This document shows, piece by piece, positions 20,736 through 30,815 of a stretch of DNA of 64,000 nt. The stretch comes from Patiria pectinifera. Its lineage: Eukaryota; Echinodermata; Asteroidea; Valvatida; Asterinidae. The stretch is from assembly GCA_029964075.1 (NCBI GenBank), contig CM057142.1:34226392-34290391 (forward strand), read 5' to 3'. Position 1 is the first letter of the stretch. Every line of letters begins with the position of its first letter. Under the pieces are notes generated by a model. That model saw only the letters and a list, made by a program, of their open reading frames with translations, had not been told where the DNA came from and made no database searches. The translations under genes were made by a program, and so were the position numbers.

Positions 20736-21898
20736 TGCCAAAGATCAACCAATGAGTAGTTTCAACATCGACAATATGGACGAATCAAGAATTTCTTCAA
20801 TTATTATATCATAATTTGGACCTAACCAGGGTCGGTGGCAGATAATTATAATGCACGATGCTACACTAGGCGATGCAAAAATGAAAATCGTCAGCGTTTT
20901 GTTTCGATCCGTGTGCATGTACAAAACACGGACTGCATACACCCTACCTGTGCAAATATTTATCTCTTGTAAACTTTGACCGCTCATTTTGTCTAGTGGA
21001 TGGCGGCCGATAATGATCGGATATTCGAACAATATATTCATATCATTTCTGGGACAAAACAAGCTAACACCATCATAATTCCTCACGCCGCATTTAGGGT
21101 AGTGTGTTCACTTCCGAAGGAATAATATGCGGGTTGAGAGGCCATTATTTTTCCAATCGTTCGTCACCCTGCTTTATATAATACTGCGTGTGTATAATAG
21201 TTCCATTATTGCATGGTTGACTGCACACATTCATCGTTACATGTAAAATGCTGTTATGTAAACACTCGTGACTGGAAGCTGCAGATGGTTACATTACACG
21301 TTGGCAAGATCGTTTTTGGAGGAGTCCATGATGAGGTCTTGCAGTTAGGCCGGAGACAGCAACAGAAAAATCATCAAGTCACAAGTTTATAATTGGTTGT
21401 AATGGCCTAATAGAAACATGTGATATTCAGGTTGCAGAATTCCATATGCTTCCATCATCACTTGCAGCCTGTGTACATGTATAGGTCTGGTGACATTCAC
21501 ACTAGTTCACAGAGGATACCACTGATCGAATACCGCTGTATTTTGGTCGATAGCATCTCATGATGAGTTTGATAGTTCTCCAGTAATTAGTCGGCTCTCC
21601 TGTCGCTGAATCCTCCTGCTGGTCTCGAACTCTTACGATGACACGAAGGCTCACTTCCCATATGTTTCTCCGAATATGATTATACATGTACATGTAGATG
21701 AAAATAACAAGCACGCACAGTACATGTACATGTATTATGTCAGCTGCATGTGTGCCGCCTGGTATATCGCAACGGTTCGGTGATCACAGAGTTTTACGCC
21801 CAATCGGGCGACATATTGAGCCCAATTAGCGCGCGACGACTCTCATGGTAGGGCGGACGACGCAGATTATTGGTGGTCTTGGGCATCTTAGCTCACAC
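20736..21898. other. Upstream region of unassigned ORF, segment C1
   Basis: No further gene supported. Contains TACATGTA-rich stretches (21,680-21,740). The region is shared with 55,876-57,033. Confidence 0.6.
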
Positions 21899-22477
21899 CA
21901 GGGGCGGCGGAAGAACGCTTTTCAAACTGGCGGGGGGGGGCACCAAAAAGGGGCACTTGCTTAGAAAAAAGGGGCACCTTCCATCAGTGTGAAAGTGGAG
22001 GAAAAGAATATGGTCCCGTTCATTTCGCTACAAACCTATATGACGAGGAACAAATTATAAATTCGTTTTCCATCTTACTCTTTGTGTTTCTTTTACCTAT
22101 ACTAGTTATGTAGCAAGACCATTTTTTTTAAATCTCGCGATCAAGAGGGGCACTGTTGCTTTTGATGGCCAGGTCAGTGACAATTTTATTTGCGTGAAGA
22201 GCACTATTATTTTTAGGGGCTAATATTTCCATCTCGAGAGGGGCACAGTTTTATTATTGCGAGAGGGGTACTTCTGTTTTTGAGGGGCAGTTTTGCATTA
22301 CAAGAGAGGAGACAATTTTTTTTGTAGCGCGATCATATGCTTTCATATGTGTGCGTTTGAGGGGCAGTTTTGTTTCCATCTCGAGGGAGCACATTTATAA
22401 CTGCGAGAGGGGCACTTTTGTTGGCCTGGGAAAATCTGCGGGGAAAGTGCCCCCAGCCCCCGGTTCCGCCGCCCCTG
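21899..22477. mobile_element. hAT MITE with perfect 8-bp target duplication
   Basis: Ends CAGGGGCGGCGGAA (left) and TTCCGCCGCCCCTG (right) are inverted repeats, flanked by GCTCACAC at 21,891-21,898 and 22,478-22,485. CAG-type ends with an 8-bp duplication are diagnostic of hAT. The interior is made of repeated GAGAGGGGCA(C/G)-type phrases with TTTT tracts and has no coding capacity. Confidence 0.9.
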
Positions 22478-22485
22478 GCTCACAC

Positions 22486-23999
22486 TTTCCCTCCATGAGG
22501 GCCATAAAACCGAACCCTTTCATTTTTCTTCTCGCACTTTATTTGAAACCCTTAGGTTGGGTGTGATCTTGCAGGCTGCTAAGGAAAATAATCAAAAGTG
22601 TTTGATGCTTTGCACATCATGAGAAGCCTGTGGATGCAAGCATTGCAAGCAAGTGCAAGGCAAGTAACGCTTACCAGCCAGCCTGCTAAGAGTACTGGCT
22701 GACTAAGGGCCGTCATGAGAGAAAGACAAGATATCACCGGCGTGTGGTCGCTGATGAAGGCCGGAAGTCTTCAATGCGGTTTTCGTTCGGATGCAACAAT
22801 GCCTATATACGGCACATCACTAGCGTAGCGCGGGGTTGTCTCAGTGGCACACCCTGGATGGGAGAAAGGATGTTCGAAAAGAAGTTGGAAGGGAACAATT
22901 CGTTCACAAGCCAAACCACAAGTTAGGTCAATCACAAGATTCGAATCACAAGTCGGGACAAAAATAACAGACGTTGAACAATAATACAAAGGACAGTCAT
23001 TGTCTCAGTTCATTTGAATACTTGAACCTTGACGTGGACTGGATTGACTTGTGATTGACTTTTGATGACTTGTGGTGAATTGTGACCGGCTCCATTGCAA
23101 CCCTGATGAGACTGGATGACTGCACGGCATGACTGCATTTATGACGTGATAAACCTTATGCGCTGCCTCCGTCGCGTGTCTACTGGGGGCACGCCCCCAG
23201 TCGCCCCTAGTCGCCCCCACTGGAAATTTGCCAATCAAAAAAATTACAGTCCTATAAGTTACTATGCTGAGCGTGTCACAAGCTGAAGTGGCTTTTTACG
23301 CGGTTTATGTTTATTTTTCAAGAAAACCTTGTTTGTCGCGATTGGCTGTTTAATATAACGTCCCGTGGAAATCGAATAGCTTCATCTATTAGTCTGACAG
23401 TGACCATGATGTCAATTTTGAACAGCGCCCCCAGGATGGGAAGATGGTGTCCAGCCCTCCCCCCCCCCCCCACACACAAGTGTGTATTTGCCTGCAATCG
23501 GGGACCCATATTGTCCCTCTTTACACATCGCCAAATTAAATTGGAAATTGGGGACATTCGGGAAATGTCCTCTATTGTTCAACGTCCCCTATTGAATGCA
23601 GAAACAAACTCACACACCCACATTATGTGGTGTAAATCGAGGATTTTCTATTGTTTTTCTTCCCTTTTCATTTGTTTGTACTTTTTTTGCAACAGCTCTC
23701 AATGGTTTTGTACACGTTTTCTAACCAAGGAATCCTCGATTTGGTTCCTGTCTTCAATTCATCGATAATGTTGCACGTGTGTGTGTCCTCGATTGACACC
23801 ATAAACAAACGCACACATGTAGCCGGTGTACGTGTTTACATACTCATATTTGCCTGCAATCGGGAACCCCATATTGTCCCTCTTTTCTTTGTACTTTTAC
23901 TTTTTAGGAAGACCTCACATATGTTTTGTACACGATCGTCAAATTGGGGACCTTCGGGAATGGGGACCCTATTGTCCTCTATTGTTTAACGTTCCCTAT
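22486..23999. other. Non-coding part of segment C1
   Basis: No gene supported. It contains a partial internal duplication: CCTGCAATCGGG...TTGTCCCTCT...GGGGAC...TTGTCCTCTATTGTT phrases occur at about 23,490-23,600 and 23,850-24,000. Also present are the CGCCCC(C/T)AGTCGCC phrases at 23,190-23,220 and a C-run at 23,460-23,470. Shared with 57,586-59,100. Confidence 0.6.
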
Positions 24000-24140
24000 C
24001 CGGTTCGTTAGTGTGACGTCACCTCCAGCACTTTCTGCACGATTGGAACCGGAAGTTAACGCAGCTCGAGCGTTTGTAGCCAATGGGTGCTAGTAATCAA
24101 TGGTGGGTGCGCGTGAATGACGTTTTTACTAACGAACCGG
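24000..24140. mobile_element. 141-bp MITE with 13-bp perfect inverted repeats
   Basis: CCGGTTCGTTAGT at 24,000-24,012 is exactly inverted at 24,128-24,140 (ACTAACGAACCGG), with AT on each side. The surrounding sequence CCCTAT...ATTGAATGCAGAAAC matches the uninterrupted phrase CCCTATTGAATGCAGAAAC at 23,587-23,605, giving an internal empty-site comparison. It contains one TGACGTCA, unrelated to the arrays. Superfamily not assigned. Confidence 0.8.
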
Positions 24141-24277
24141 ATTGAATGCAGAAACACTTGTGATTGCATTTAAAAGGGAAGCTATACACGCCAATATGAC
24201 TATAGAGGTCGCCATTGATATGGCTGATAATTATGACAAAACAACAGGTTTCGGGCGCAAAAGGATCGCAGTAGAGG

Positions 24278-24565
24278 CAATGGCGGATCCAGAACCCATT
24301 TTTTTTTTTTGGGGGGGGGGCAAATTTCTTTTTGTGTCTCCCAAAAAGTGGGTCAAAAATTACGGCGTCGTTTTTTTTTGGATTCTCGATGCTCTGTGGT
24401 GCGATCTGAATCAATTTCTGACCACTTTAGCCAATGTTTTTTGAGGAAAAGATGGTGGTGTACTCATTGCCTGCCTTTATTGCGACGTCACATAAAAAAA
24501 GCCAATTGGTTTCGTTTTTTGGGGGGGGCCATGGCCCCCTTTGGCCCCCCCTGGATCCGCCCTTG
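24278..24565. mobile_element. hAT MITE (CAAGGGCGGATCCAG ends), copy 1
   Basis: Left end CAATGGCGGATCCAG, right end CTGGATCCGCCCTTG, flanked by AGTAGAGG (24,270-24,277) and AGTAGGGG (24,566-24,573), a 7-of-8 target duplication. No coding capacity. A second copy is at 25,593. Confidence 0.85.
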
Positions 24566-24573
24566 AGTAGGGG

Positions 24574-25135
24574 GACAACTTCTCATGTTCTGAATTCATG
24601 TCCCAAAATAATGTAAAATGATCAAGGTTCCGGGTCCCAAAATGTAGATTCGGCCGGATTCCAACACAATCGGTAAGCTCCAGTGATTTATTCATTGAAT
24701 CATGGTTACGAATTTTTTTTTGGTATTCTGAGTGTTTTGATACGATTAGGCCTATTTGCAACTTTTCTAAGTGAATTTTGCATGTGTTTTGGTGAGATAA
24801 CTTGCATGAGCATAGTGTATACGCAGCATGTCGAGTGGAAGCTCAAACACGTTAATTTGGGTTAATGAAAAGATCAATAATTTACTAGGTTTTCCTGTAA
24901 TTGTTACTAAAGTTTTATAATGTTTGTAATATTACAGTGAACCACCCAGGAGCGTAAATCCCTGGGATGGCCCCCACACTTTTAGACCGGGGGGGGGGGG
25001 ATGGGCTATTGACTCATCCCCCACTTTTTCGTGATGAGAAAAACAAAATGCGGATTTTTAGGTATTTTTCGAACATCCCAACAACCCAAATTAATGTTTT
25101 CAGTGGCACTGACAAGTGGAGAAATAAAGTACACA
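24574..25135. other. Non-coding junction region before unit 2
   Basis: No gene seen. It includes a G-run near 24,990-25,001 next to a GGAGCGTAAATCCCTGGG phrase that may be a remnant transposon end. The start of homology to unit 1 is near 25,136. Confidence 0.5.
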
Positions 25136-25377
25136 TCTTTTGAAATGCGCTGTTTTGATGTAACAGCGAGTGTACATGCATGTTGATATGCATCTGTATC
25201 CTGAATAGCGCCCCCTTGTGTAATGTGGTGGTCATCCCACCTAATGTGCCAAATGCAGCACCACCACACCACTACTACTGCCTCATCATCATAAGTGTGC
25301 ATTAAGAAGGGACCGAATATAGTTTCAAATAAAACACTTATGTGGCAAATGCTTTTTTCCAAGGCTACACCGGGTAC

Positions 25378-26612
25378 CAGTGTTGGAGCAAAGGCTTTGA
25401 CCCTCAAGGCCAAGGCCAAGGCCAAGGCTTTGACCCTCAAGGCTAAGGCCAAGGCCAAGGCTTTGACCCTCAAGCCTCGAGGCCAAGGCCAAGGCTTAAC
25501 CCTCAAGGCCAAGGCCAAGGCCAAGGCCCTGTTTTATGAAATGACCACTGATATAGAACTAATTATAGTCACATGAGTGACACATCATCACGCAAGGGCG
25601 GATCCAGAACACAATTTGGGGGGGGGGGGCAAAGAAATTTTGGTCCCCCCCAAAAAAAGTGGGTCCAAAAATTATGGCTTCGGGGCTTAAGGGCCCCGAG
25701 AAATATTTGGGTTCGAGATGCTCTGTGGTGCAATTTGAGGCAATTTCTGGCCATTTTAACCGATGTTTTTTGAGGAAAAGATGGTGGTGTACTCATTGCC
25801 TGCCTTTATTACGACGTCACATAAAAAAAATGATTTCGTTTCTTTTTTTGGGGGGGGGGGGGATGGCCCCTTTTGGCCCCCCTGGACCGCCCTTATCATC
25901 ACAAATTGCTCATTACGAAGAACAACATTTCTTTAATTGCAATCAATATGCTCGCATAGGCCTACACCGTTTTATGACTGCACTGTACCTATTAAGGTAT
26001 AAGTTCAGGTCTTCAATATGGTTTAACTAAACAAAATAATGATTTACTTCTATATTGACACACAATTCTCCCAAGTGTAACAAAAGGGGGATCCAAGAAA
26101 CTGATTTGGGAAATTTTTATTTGCTGGCCCAACATGATCAGAAATATCAGCATTATCTAAAACAGATACATGCAAATCTTTAGCACTTATCAGGGAGACA
26201 TAATTAAACCAATCAGATCTATTCCATAGTTATATGCAATTAAAGTGATCATCTCATTAGCCCCACAAGTGTACGGAATATTTTTGCAGCAAATCTACTA
26301 CAATGGTAACAAAATGTGATGATACAAAAGTGGAAGTGTGCCAAACACACAAATCTATAGGGTGCTTCCCTCCTCCATGGTAATACGATTAAAATGGTAA
26401 CAGCAAAATTTCGAACAGATTTTTTTGGAAAATGCGAAAAATCTATGGGCCTTGAAGAGCCTTGACTCAAAATTGCAAGGCCCTGAACCCTCAAGGCCAA
26501 GGCCAAGGCCAAGGCTTTTGCCCTCAAGCCTCGAGGCCAAGGCCAAGGCCCTAAAATCCAGCCTTAAGGCAGCCTTAAGGCCAAGGCCCAGCATCAAGGC
26601 ACTACATCACTG
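25378..26612. mobile_element. 1,235-bp non-autonomous hAT insertion, with empty site in unit 1
   Basis: The element begins CAGTGTTGGAGC and ends GTAGTGATG-complement (…CACTACATCACTG), and is flanked by perfect CCGGGTAC duplications (25,370-25,377 and 26,613-26,620). The orthologous site in unit 1 has a single CCGGGTAC (2,171-2,178) with both flanks intact. Subterminal regions carry many direct AAGGCC repeats (25,388-25,530 and 26,465-26,600), as hAT elements often have. No transposase seen. It contains a nested smaller hAT MITE. Confidence 0.92.
25593..25895. mobile_element. hAT MITE copy 2, nested in the larger hAT
   Basis: Left end CAAGGGCGGATCCAG, right end CTGGACCGCCCTTA, flanked by TCATCACG (25,585-25,592) and TCATCACA (25,896-25,903). 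Internal sequence (GATGCTCTGTGGTGCAATTTGA..., TTGCCTGCCTTTATTACGACG...) matches the 24,278 copy, which lies only about 1 kb upstream. Confidence 0.85.
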
Positions 26613-26620
26613 CCGGGTAC

Positions 26621-28888
26621 AGTTGCATTTTTTAATTGTGCTTTGTACATGGACTCCTACTCGTTTGAAGCACGGACACTTTCTTGGCATGACACACCGG
26701 TATTTCATATAAAGAAAGTGAGTGCCTAATGCCGAGACACTGCAATGGATAATATTTTATGACAGAAATAAATTATGAATAAGGTTGACCTTTCCCGATG
26801 AAATGTGCCCTTTTTTTGGGGGGGGGGGGTTGATTATAAACTATGTACGATCAATACTACAACTTTCTGGAGTATCTTTTCTTTATGTACAAATATTGTT
26901 TGAACTACCGTAACGGGCATAGTTGACACTTGTTGTTACTGAAATGTGCACGATCAATACTATATGTATGTGCTCAAAGCATTGATTTGAACTACGGGCC
27001 AGTTAAAGTATGCCCAGTAAGTCCCAGTAACCCTCCCCTAACCGTTGGCGACATGTCGGTGAATCCTCTACAACTTTCCCCAAAATAACAAACGGAACAC
27101 AAACCTTCGCAGAACAAGATGAACAACTGAGCAAACTTTAAACAACAAAAAACAGGGTTAACAAATTAAGTGAAGAATTTGGAAGAATCTGTTAAAATAG
27201 AGTTTTGGAAGAACAAGATTAGTCAAACATTATAAGTAAAATTTGAATGGCACTCGCGGGGTTATATTCACAGGCTATTCCATGAGTGTGTTCTGGGGAA
27301 AGGAATTGAAGTCAACTATACCGACAACTATTTTATTAGGACGCAACTATTTTCGACAGTTAATAAAGACATTTTATTCAATTGAACATAATAGTACAGA
27401 TACTGACTGAAGTATAATCCAAGACCCACTAAATATTAAATGAATTATAATAATTACTATATTATTCTGCCATTGTTTGTTCTTTAAATCAATCTAATCC
27501 ACTTAATCTAGTAATACCCGCGGTACTTATGATGAATATTTTGCTTTATGTGATTTTGTTTGGTTTTACTTGAAGCAACAATATTGCTCATAATCTTGAC
27601 TAAAACAATTCTTGAGTAGGGTGCGTAACAACTAATCTGTTGAAGTTTAAGCTCAGTGGATACTATACATTTTGGAAAAAAACGGAGAAGTATGTAAAAT
27701 ATTACAGTTTCTGTGGGTTCTTTTAAATACATTTAATTGTACATGTAATAATCGGTTTATAATGTTAACAAAATGACGGTTTAGTAAAGTTTATTCATCC
27801 CAAGATCGGAAAATTATTTTAAGCTTTGCTCGTAGTTGATTTTTCTGGTTTTTTGTTTTGTATGGTTTTTTGTTTTTCTTAATTTGTTTTATATATATAT
27901 TTTTTTAGTTTTTAGATATACATTTATAGATTGATATATATATATATACATTTTTTTTTAGTTTTTAGATATACATTTATAGATTGATTTGATGCCTTCA
28001 GACGATACCAGACACATTTTTTGAACTACCAAGTTAAAATACCAACTCTTAAACTAAGTTAAAGAACGAATATTTCAGGCATGGTCCCGGGCGTCTGTTA
28101 CTTTCAGTAAACTCTCAGTAAATGTATGTTAATGTTTTGACAAGTATCATGACAGATTTCCCACCATTATTTGCCCGAGACTCAGTCCTCTAAACTTATT
28201 CACGCTTTAAACAAATTTCGCTAAAAAACAAATTCCCTATTTCCCAAATTTGTGCGACAAAAAAAATTGCATATCAATCGTCACCAGTGTATACTGAAGC
28301 AAGTTTGCAGAAAACACACAATTGAAAGATGTCTAATTTGAGGGGTAACAAGCAGCCACAGTATTGACGTCTCATGACTCTATAACGAATCCCTTGAATC
28401 CATGGTGTTCCTGTAAACCTTTACACCAGTGGCGTATTATCTGTGCCAGGGAGTATGGGCAATGCGATGACCCAAATCCAAAAATTGCCCGGCCGTGGAA
28501 ATCGACAAGCGGATTGGAGGGGGTTGCTGGGCATCACATTAGACATGGGAGTGCCGTTTATGATACAGATTATACTTACGCGCCTTAACGTTACATCAAA
28601 AAGGCGCATTTAAAGCTTTCGTATTTTTTTCTCCGCTTTTCAGTGCTTTTGAATACTTTCTTTTCCTTACCACGGAAAAGTGGTGGTGGTGGTGGTGGAG
28701 GAGGGGGGCCGGGGGGGGGGGAAGATCCAATAACACATCCCCAGTCAAAAGTGGAGGGAGTATACCCCCCATCGGACCTTCTTTACACTACCGTGTAAAA
28801 CTTTCAAATATTACAACAGTGTAAACGTTTGAATCAAAGTATATCAGAAACTCTTTTGTCAACTACGTAGCCTATTCCACACGTTCTT
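26621..28888. other. Non-coding part of segment A2
   Basis: Collinear with 2,179-4,500, with small indels and shorter G-runs. No gene supported. Confidence 0.7.
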
Positions 28889-29770
28889 TTACAGGCCAGT
28901 TTCTGAGACAGTCTCATAGACAGCAGGAACCTCACGTTTGAAACGCCTCCAGAACATTTGGCGCGATCCCTCTTTGAAACCAGGCACCAGCATCCAGTAG
29001 ATCCAAGGGTTGATTATCGGGGCCAGACAGTAGACCGTTCCAGTGATCCAGAAGACCGCATCTTGATACTCCAAATCTCTGTGAAGGTGGGCCACCACCT
29101 GCATCACGCTAAACGGCATCCAGCAGATGAATGACGTGATTAGAATCAGAGTGAAAGTGACCAGCAGGCGGCGGGTCTGACGCACTCGGGTGCGGACCTG
29201 ATCCTCGATGCATGATGTCTGCAATGGCGGGCTGGATGCGAGAGGAGTAGTGTAACCCTTGATCTTACGGAAAACGACGATATAAAGACCAGCGGTTATC
29301 AACCAAAAGACGAACACAGTCAGGGGCTTGATTACTCCTTGTAGGGCTTCACCTGGGGAATGGGGCACGAATTCCGGAACGATCTGGATAGTGAGTGAGA
29401 CGATCCAAATGAGAACGCAGACTGCCACCAAGCGGTTCCTGGTGACCAACACGTCGTAGCGAGCCGTGTCTACAAAGGACACTGCCAGATAGCGGTTGAT
29501 GCCTTCGGCAAGGATCGTCCAAACGCCGACGAAGTAGCCCGAGAAAAAGATAGAGAAGAGAATTTCGGATCCTCCCCAAGTGAATGCGATGGCCATGACG
29601 GCGTAGAACAAGTCAGCCAGCGTCAGGTTGATGAGGAAGCCGTAGTACTTCATTCTGAGACGGCTGGTACAAGCAAACACCACTAACACCAAGAGATTCT
29701 CCACCGTGGCCACCGCGGCACACCCCGTCAGTGCGTACCTGGCTCCAGTGATGATGTCGATGGCGCTCAT
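28889..29770 (-). CDS. Orphan class A GPCR, copy 2
   Basis: A 293-residue paralogue of the receptor at 4,501-5,385 with the same ATG context, splice-acceptor-like sequence and seven-helix plan, and the same NRY, CWMP and NPWIY motifs. Differences are few: a 3-nt in-frame deletion turns ALFEGV into ALQGV in loop 2, MVNYLHRDFEYGD becomes VVAHLHRDLEYQD in the loop after TM6, and TM7 has T and I for two methionines. Changes cluster in extracellular segments, which could alter ligand contact (inference). No stop or frameshift, so both copies appear functional. The third copy of the A segment ends before this gene. Confidence 0.85.
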   Translation of the reverse strand: MSAIDIITGARYALTGCAAVATVENLLVLVVFACTSRLRMKYYGFLINLTLADLFYAVMAIAFTWGGSEILFSIFFSGYFVGVWTILAEGINRYLAVSFVDTARYDVLVTRNRLVAVCVLIWIVSLTIQIVPEFVPHSPGEALQGVIKPLTVFVFWLITAGLYIVVFRKIKGYTTPLASSPPLQTSCIEDQVRTRVRQTRRLLVTFTLILITSFICWMPFSVMQVVAHLHRDLEYQDAVFWITGTVYCLAPIINPWIYWMLVPGFKEGSRQMFWRRFKREVPAVYETVSETGL

Positions 29771-30055
29771 GGTTTCAACGTACGTCGTACCCTTACCTGA
29801 AGAATTTTTATCTGGGATAACAAACACATAGACACCCACTTTCAAATTACGGTGTTTATTTGTTTGATTAAAACACCAAGGACAAATTAATCTGGAATTG
29901 TAATCAGTAAAGTCAACTAACAGGACAGACTTTAAAACCTTGGGACCGCTCAGGTTCGTGGCATGTTTGGCTGACCGAGGCTCGGTCTCATTAAAAAATA
30001 TTTAGAATCGTGCAATTTTAGAAGTTGAAAGCTTTTTGTAATTAAACCCATTATA
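29771..30055. other. Upstream region of GPCR copy 2
   Basis: Shared with 5,386-5,665 including the candidate 5' UTR acceptor (about 29,812). Homology stops at about 30,052 with AAACCCATTA. Confidence 0.6.
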
Positions 30056-30720
30056 GTGGAGCTGCTTAGGTCCATTTTTGGCCCAAATCGTGCACTTTGT
30101 GGTAAAAGCATGAAATTTGGCAAATGGGGTCAAAATGGGCTAGAATTCATTTTAAGATCGGGACCCATCCTGGATCTTGCCCATTTTGGGGGCGGAGCTT
30201 GATTTTTTTTAAAAGGGGGTGCAAACAATACAAACTCATAAAAACTGTATTTAACATCCATTTTTCTTGTTTTTCTATGGTTTGAAATAAACTTAAACAT
30301 AAAATATAACATTCTAGCATTCGAACACCAGTTAATTTCCACCCATTTTGTGGGCGTGGCCTACATGTACAAAAGAGGCGGTATATCAGTTTGGTTCTAA
30401 TATGGAAAACATTATTCGGCTTGGTAGTAAAATCCTGAAAATTGGCAGGTCCTGTTAAAATGGGCTGAAAATAATTTTAAGAGGTGAACACATCTTGGAT
30501 CTTGCACAATTTTGGGGGGCGGAGCTTGATTTTTCAAAAAGGGGAGTGCAAAAAATAAAAAACTCAGAAAAACTGTATTTAACATCCATTTTCCTTTGTT
30601 CTTCATGCTTGAAATAAACTTAGACCTGAGAAATAACTTTATGAGAAATAACACGTTAAAATTGTGCAGCAGCAGGATTCCAGTCGAAGCAGTGAGTTTG
30701 GTGGTTTGAGACATCATCTT
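30056..30720. repeat. Two degenerate ~330-bp direct repeats
   Basis: Shared phrases in order: AAAATGGGCT, ATTTTAAGA, CATC(C/T)TGGATCTTGC, GGGGGCGGAGCTTGATTTTT, AGGGG(G/A)(G/A)TGCAAA, ACTGTATTTAACATCCATTTT and TTGAAATAAACTTA, first at about 30,130-30,300 and again at about 30,455-30,630. No coding capacity. Specific to unit 2. Confidence 0.7.
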
Positions 30721-30815
30721 ACATTGAAAGACATCATCTTACATTGCCGACGCGCATGGCTATGGCGACGCGCGCGCATACCAGAAACCAGAGCCTTTTT
30801 TGGCCTAATAATCGT

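Larger units (their letters stand above)
1934..25135. repeat. Segmental duplication unit 1 (A1-B1-C1)
   Basis: The block order GPCR segment, tRNA-like array, unassigned-ORF segment is repeated from 25,136. A1 (1,934-5,665) matches A2 (25,136-30,051) over the GPCR and its flanks. B1 matches parts of B2. C1 (19,824-about 24,000) matches C2 (54,964-about 59,100) at a nearly constant offset of about 35.1 kb. The A offset is about 24.4 kb; the difference is explained by expansion of the second array and by unit-specific insertions. Confidence 0.85.

Noticed and set aside
20415..20814. Plus-strand ORFs opposite the unassigned protein
   Set aside because: Shadow frames of a GC-rich coding segment; the minus frame is longer and conserved between both copies apart from one nonsense codon.
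25006..25576. ORFs rich in ALALRVKA / KAKAKALTLKA
   Set aside because: Translations of the AAGGCC subterminal repeats of a hAT element.
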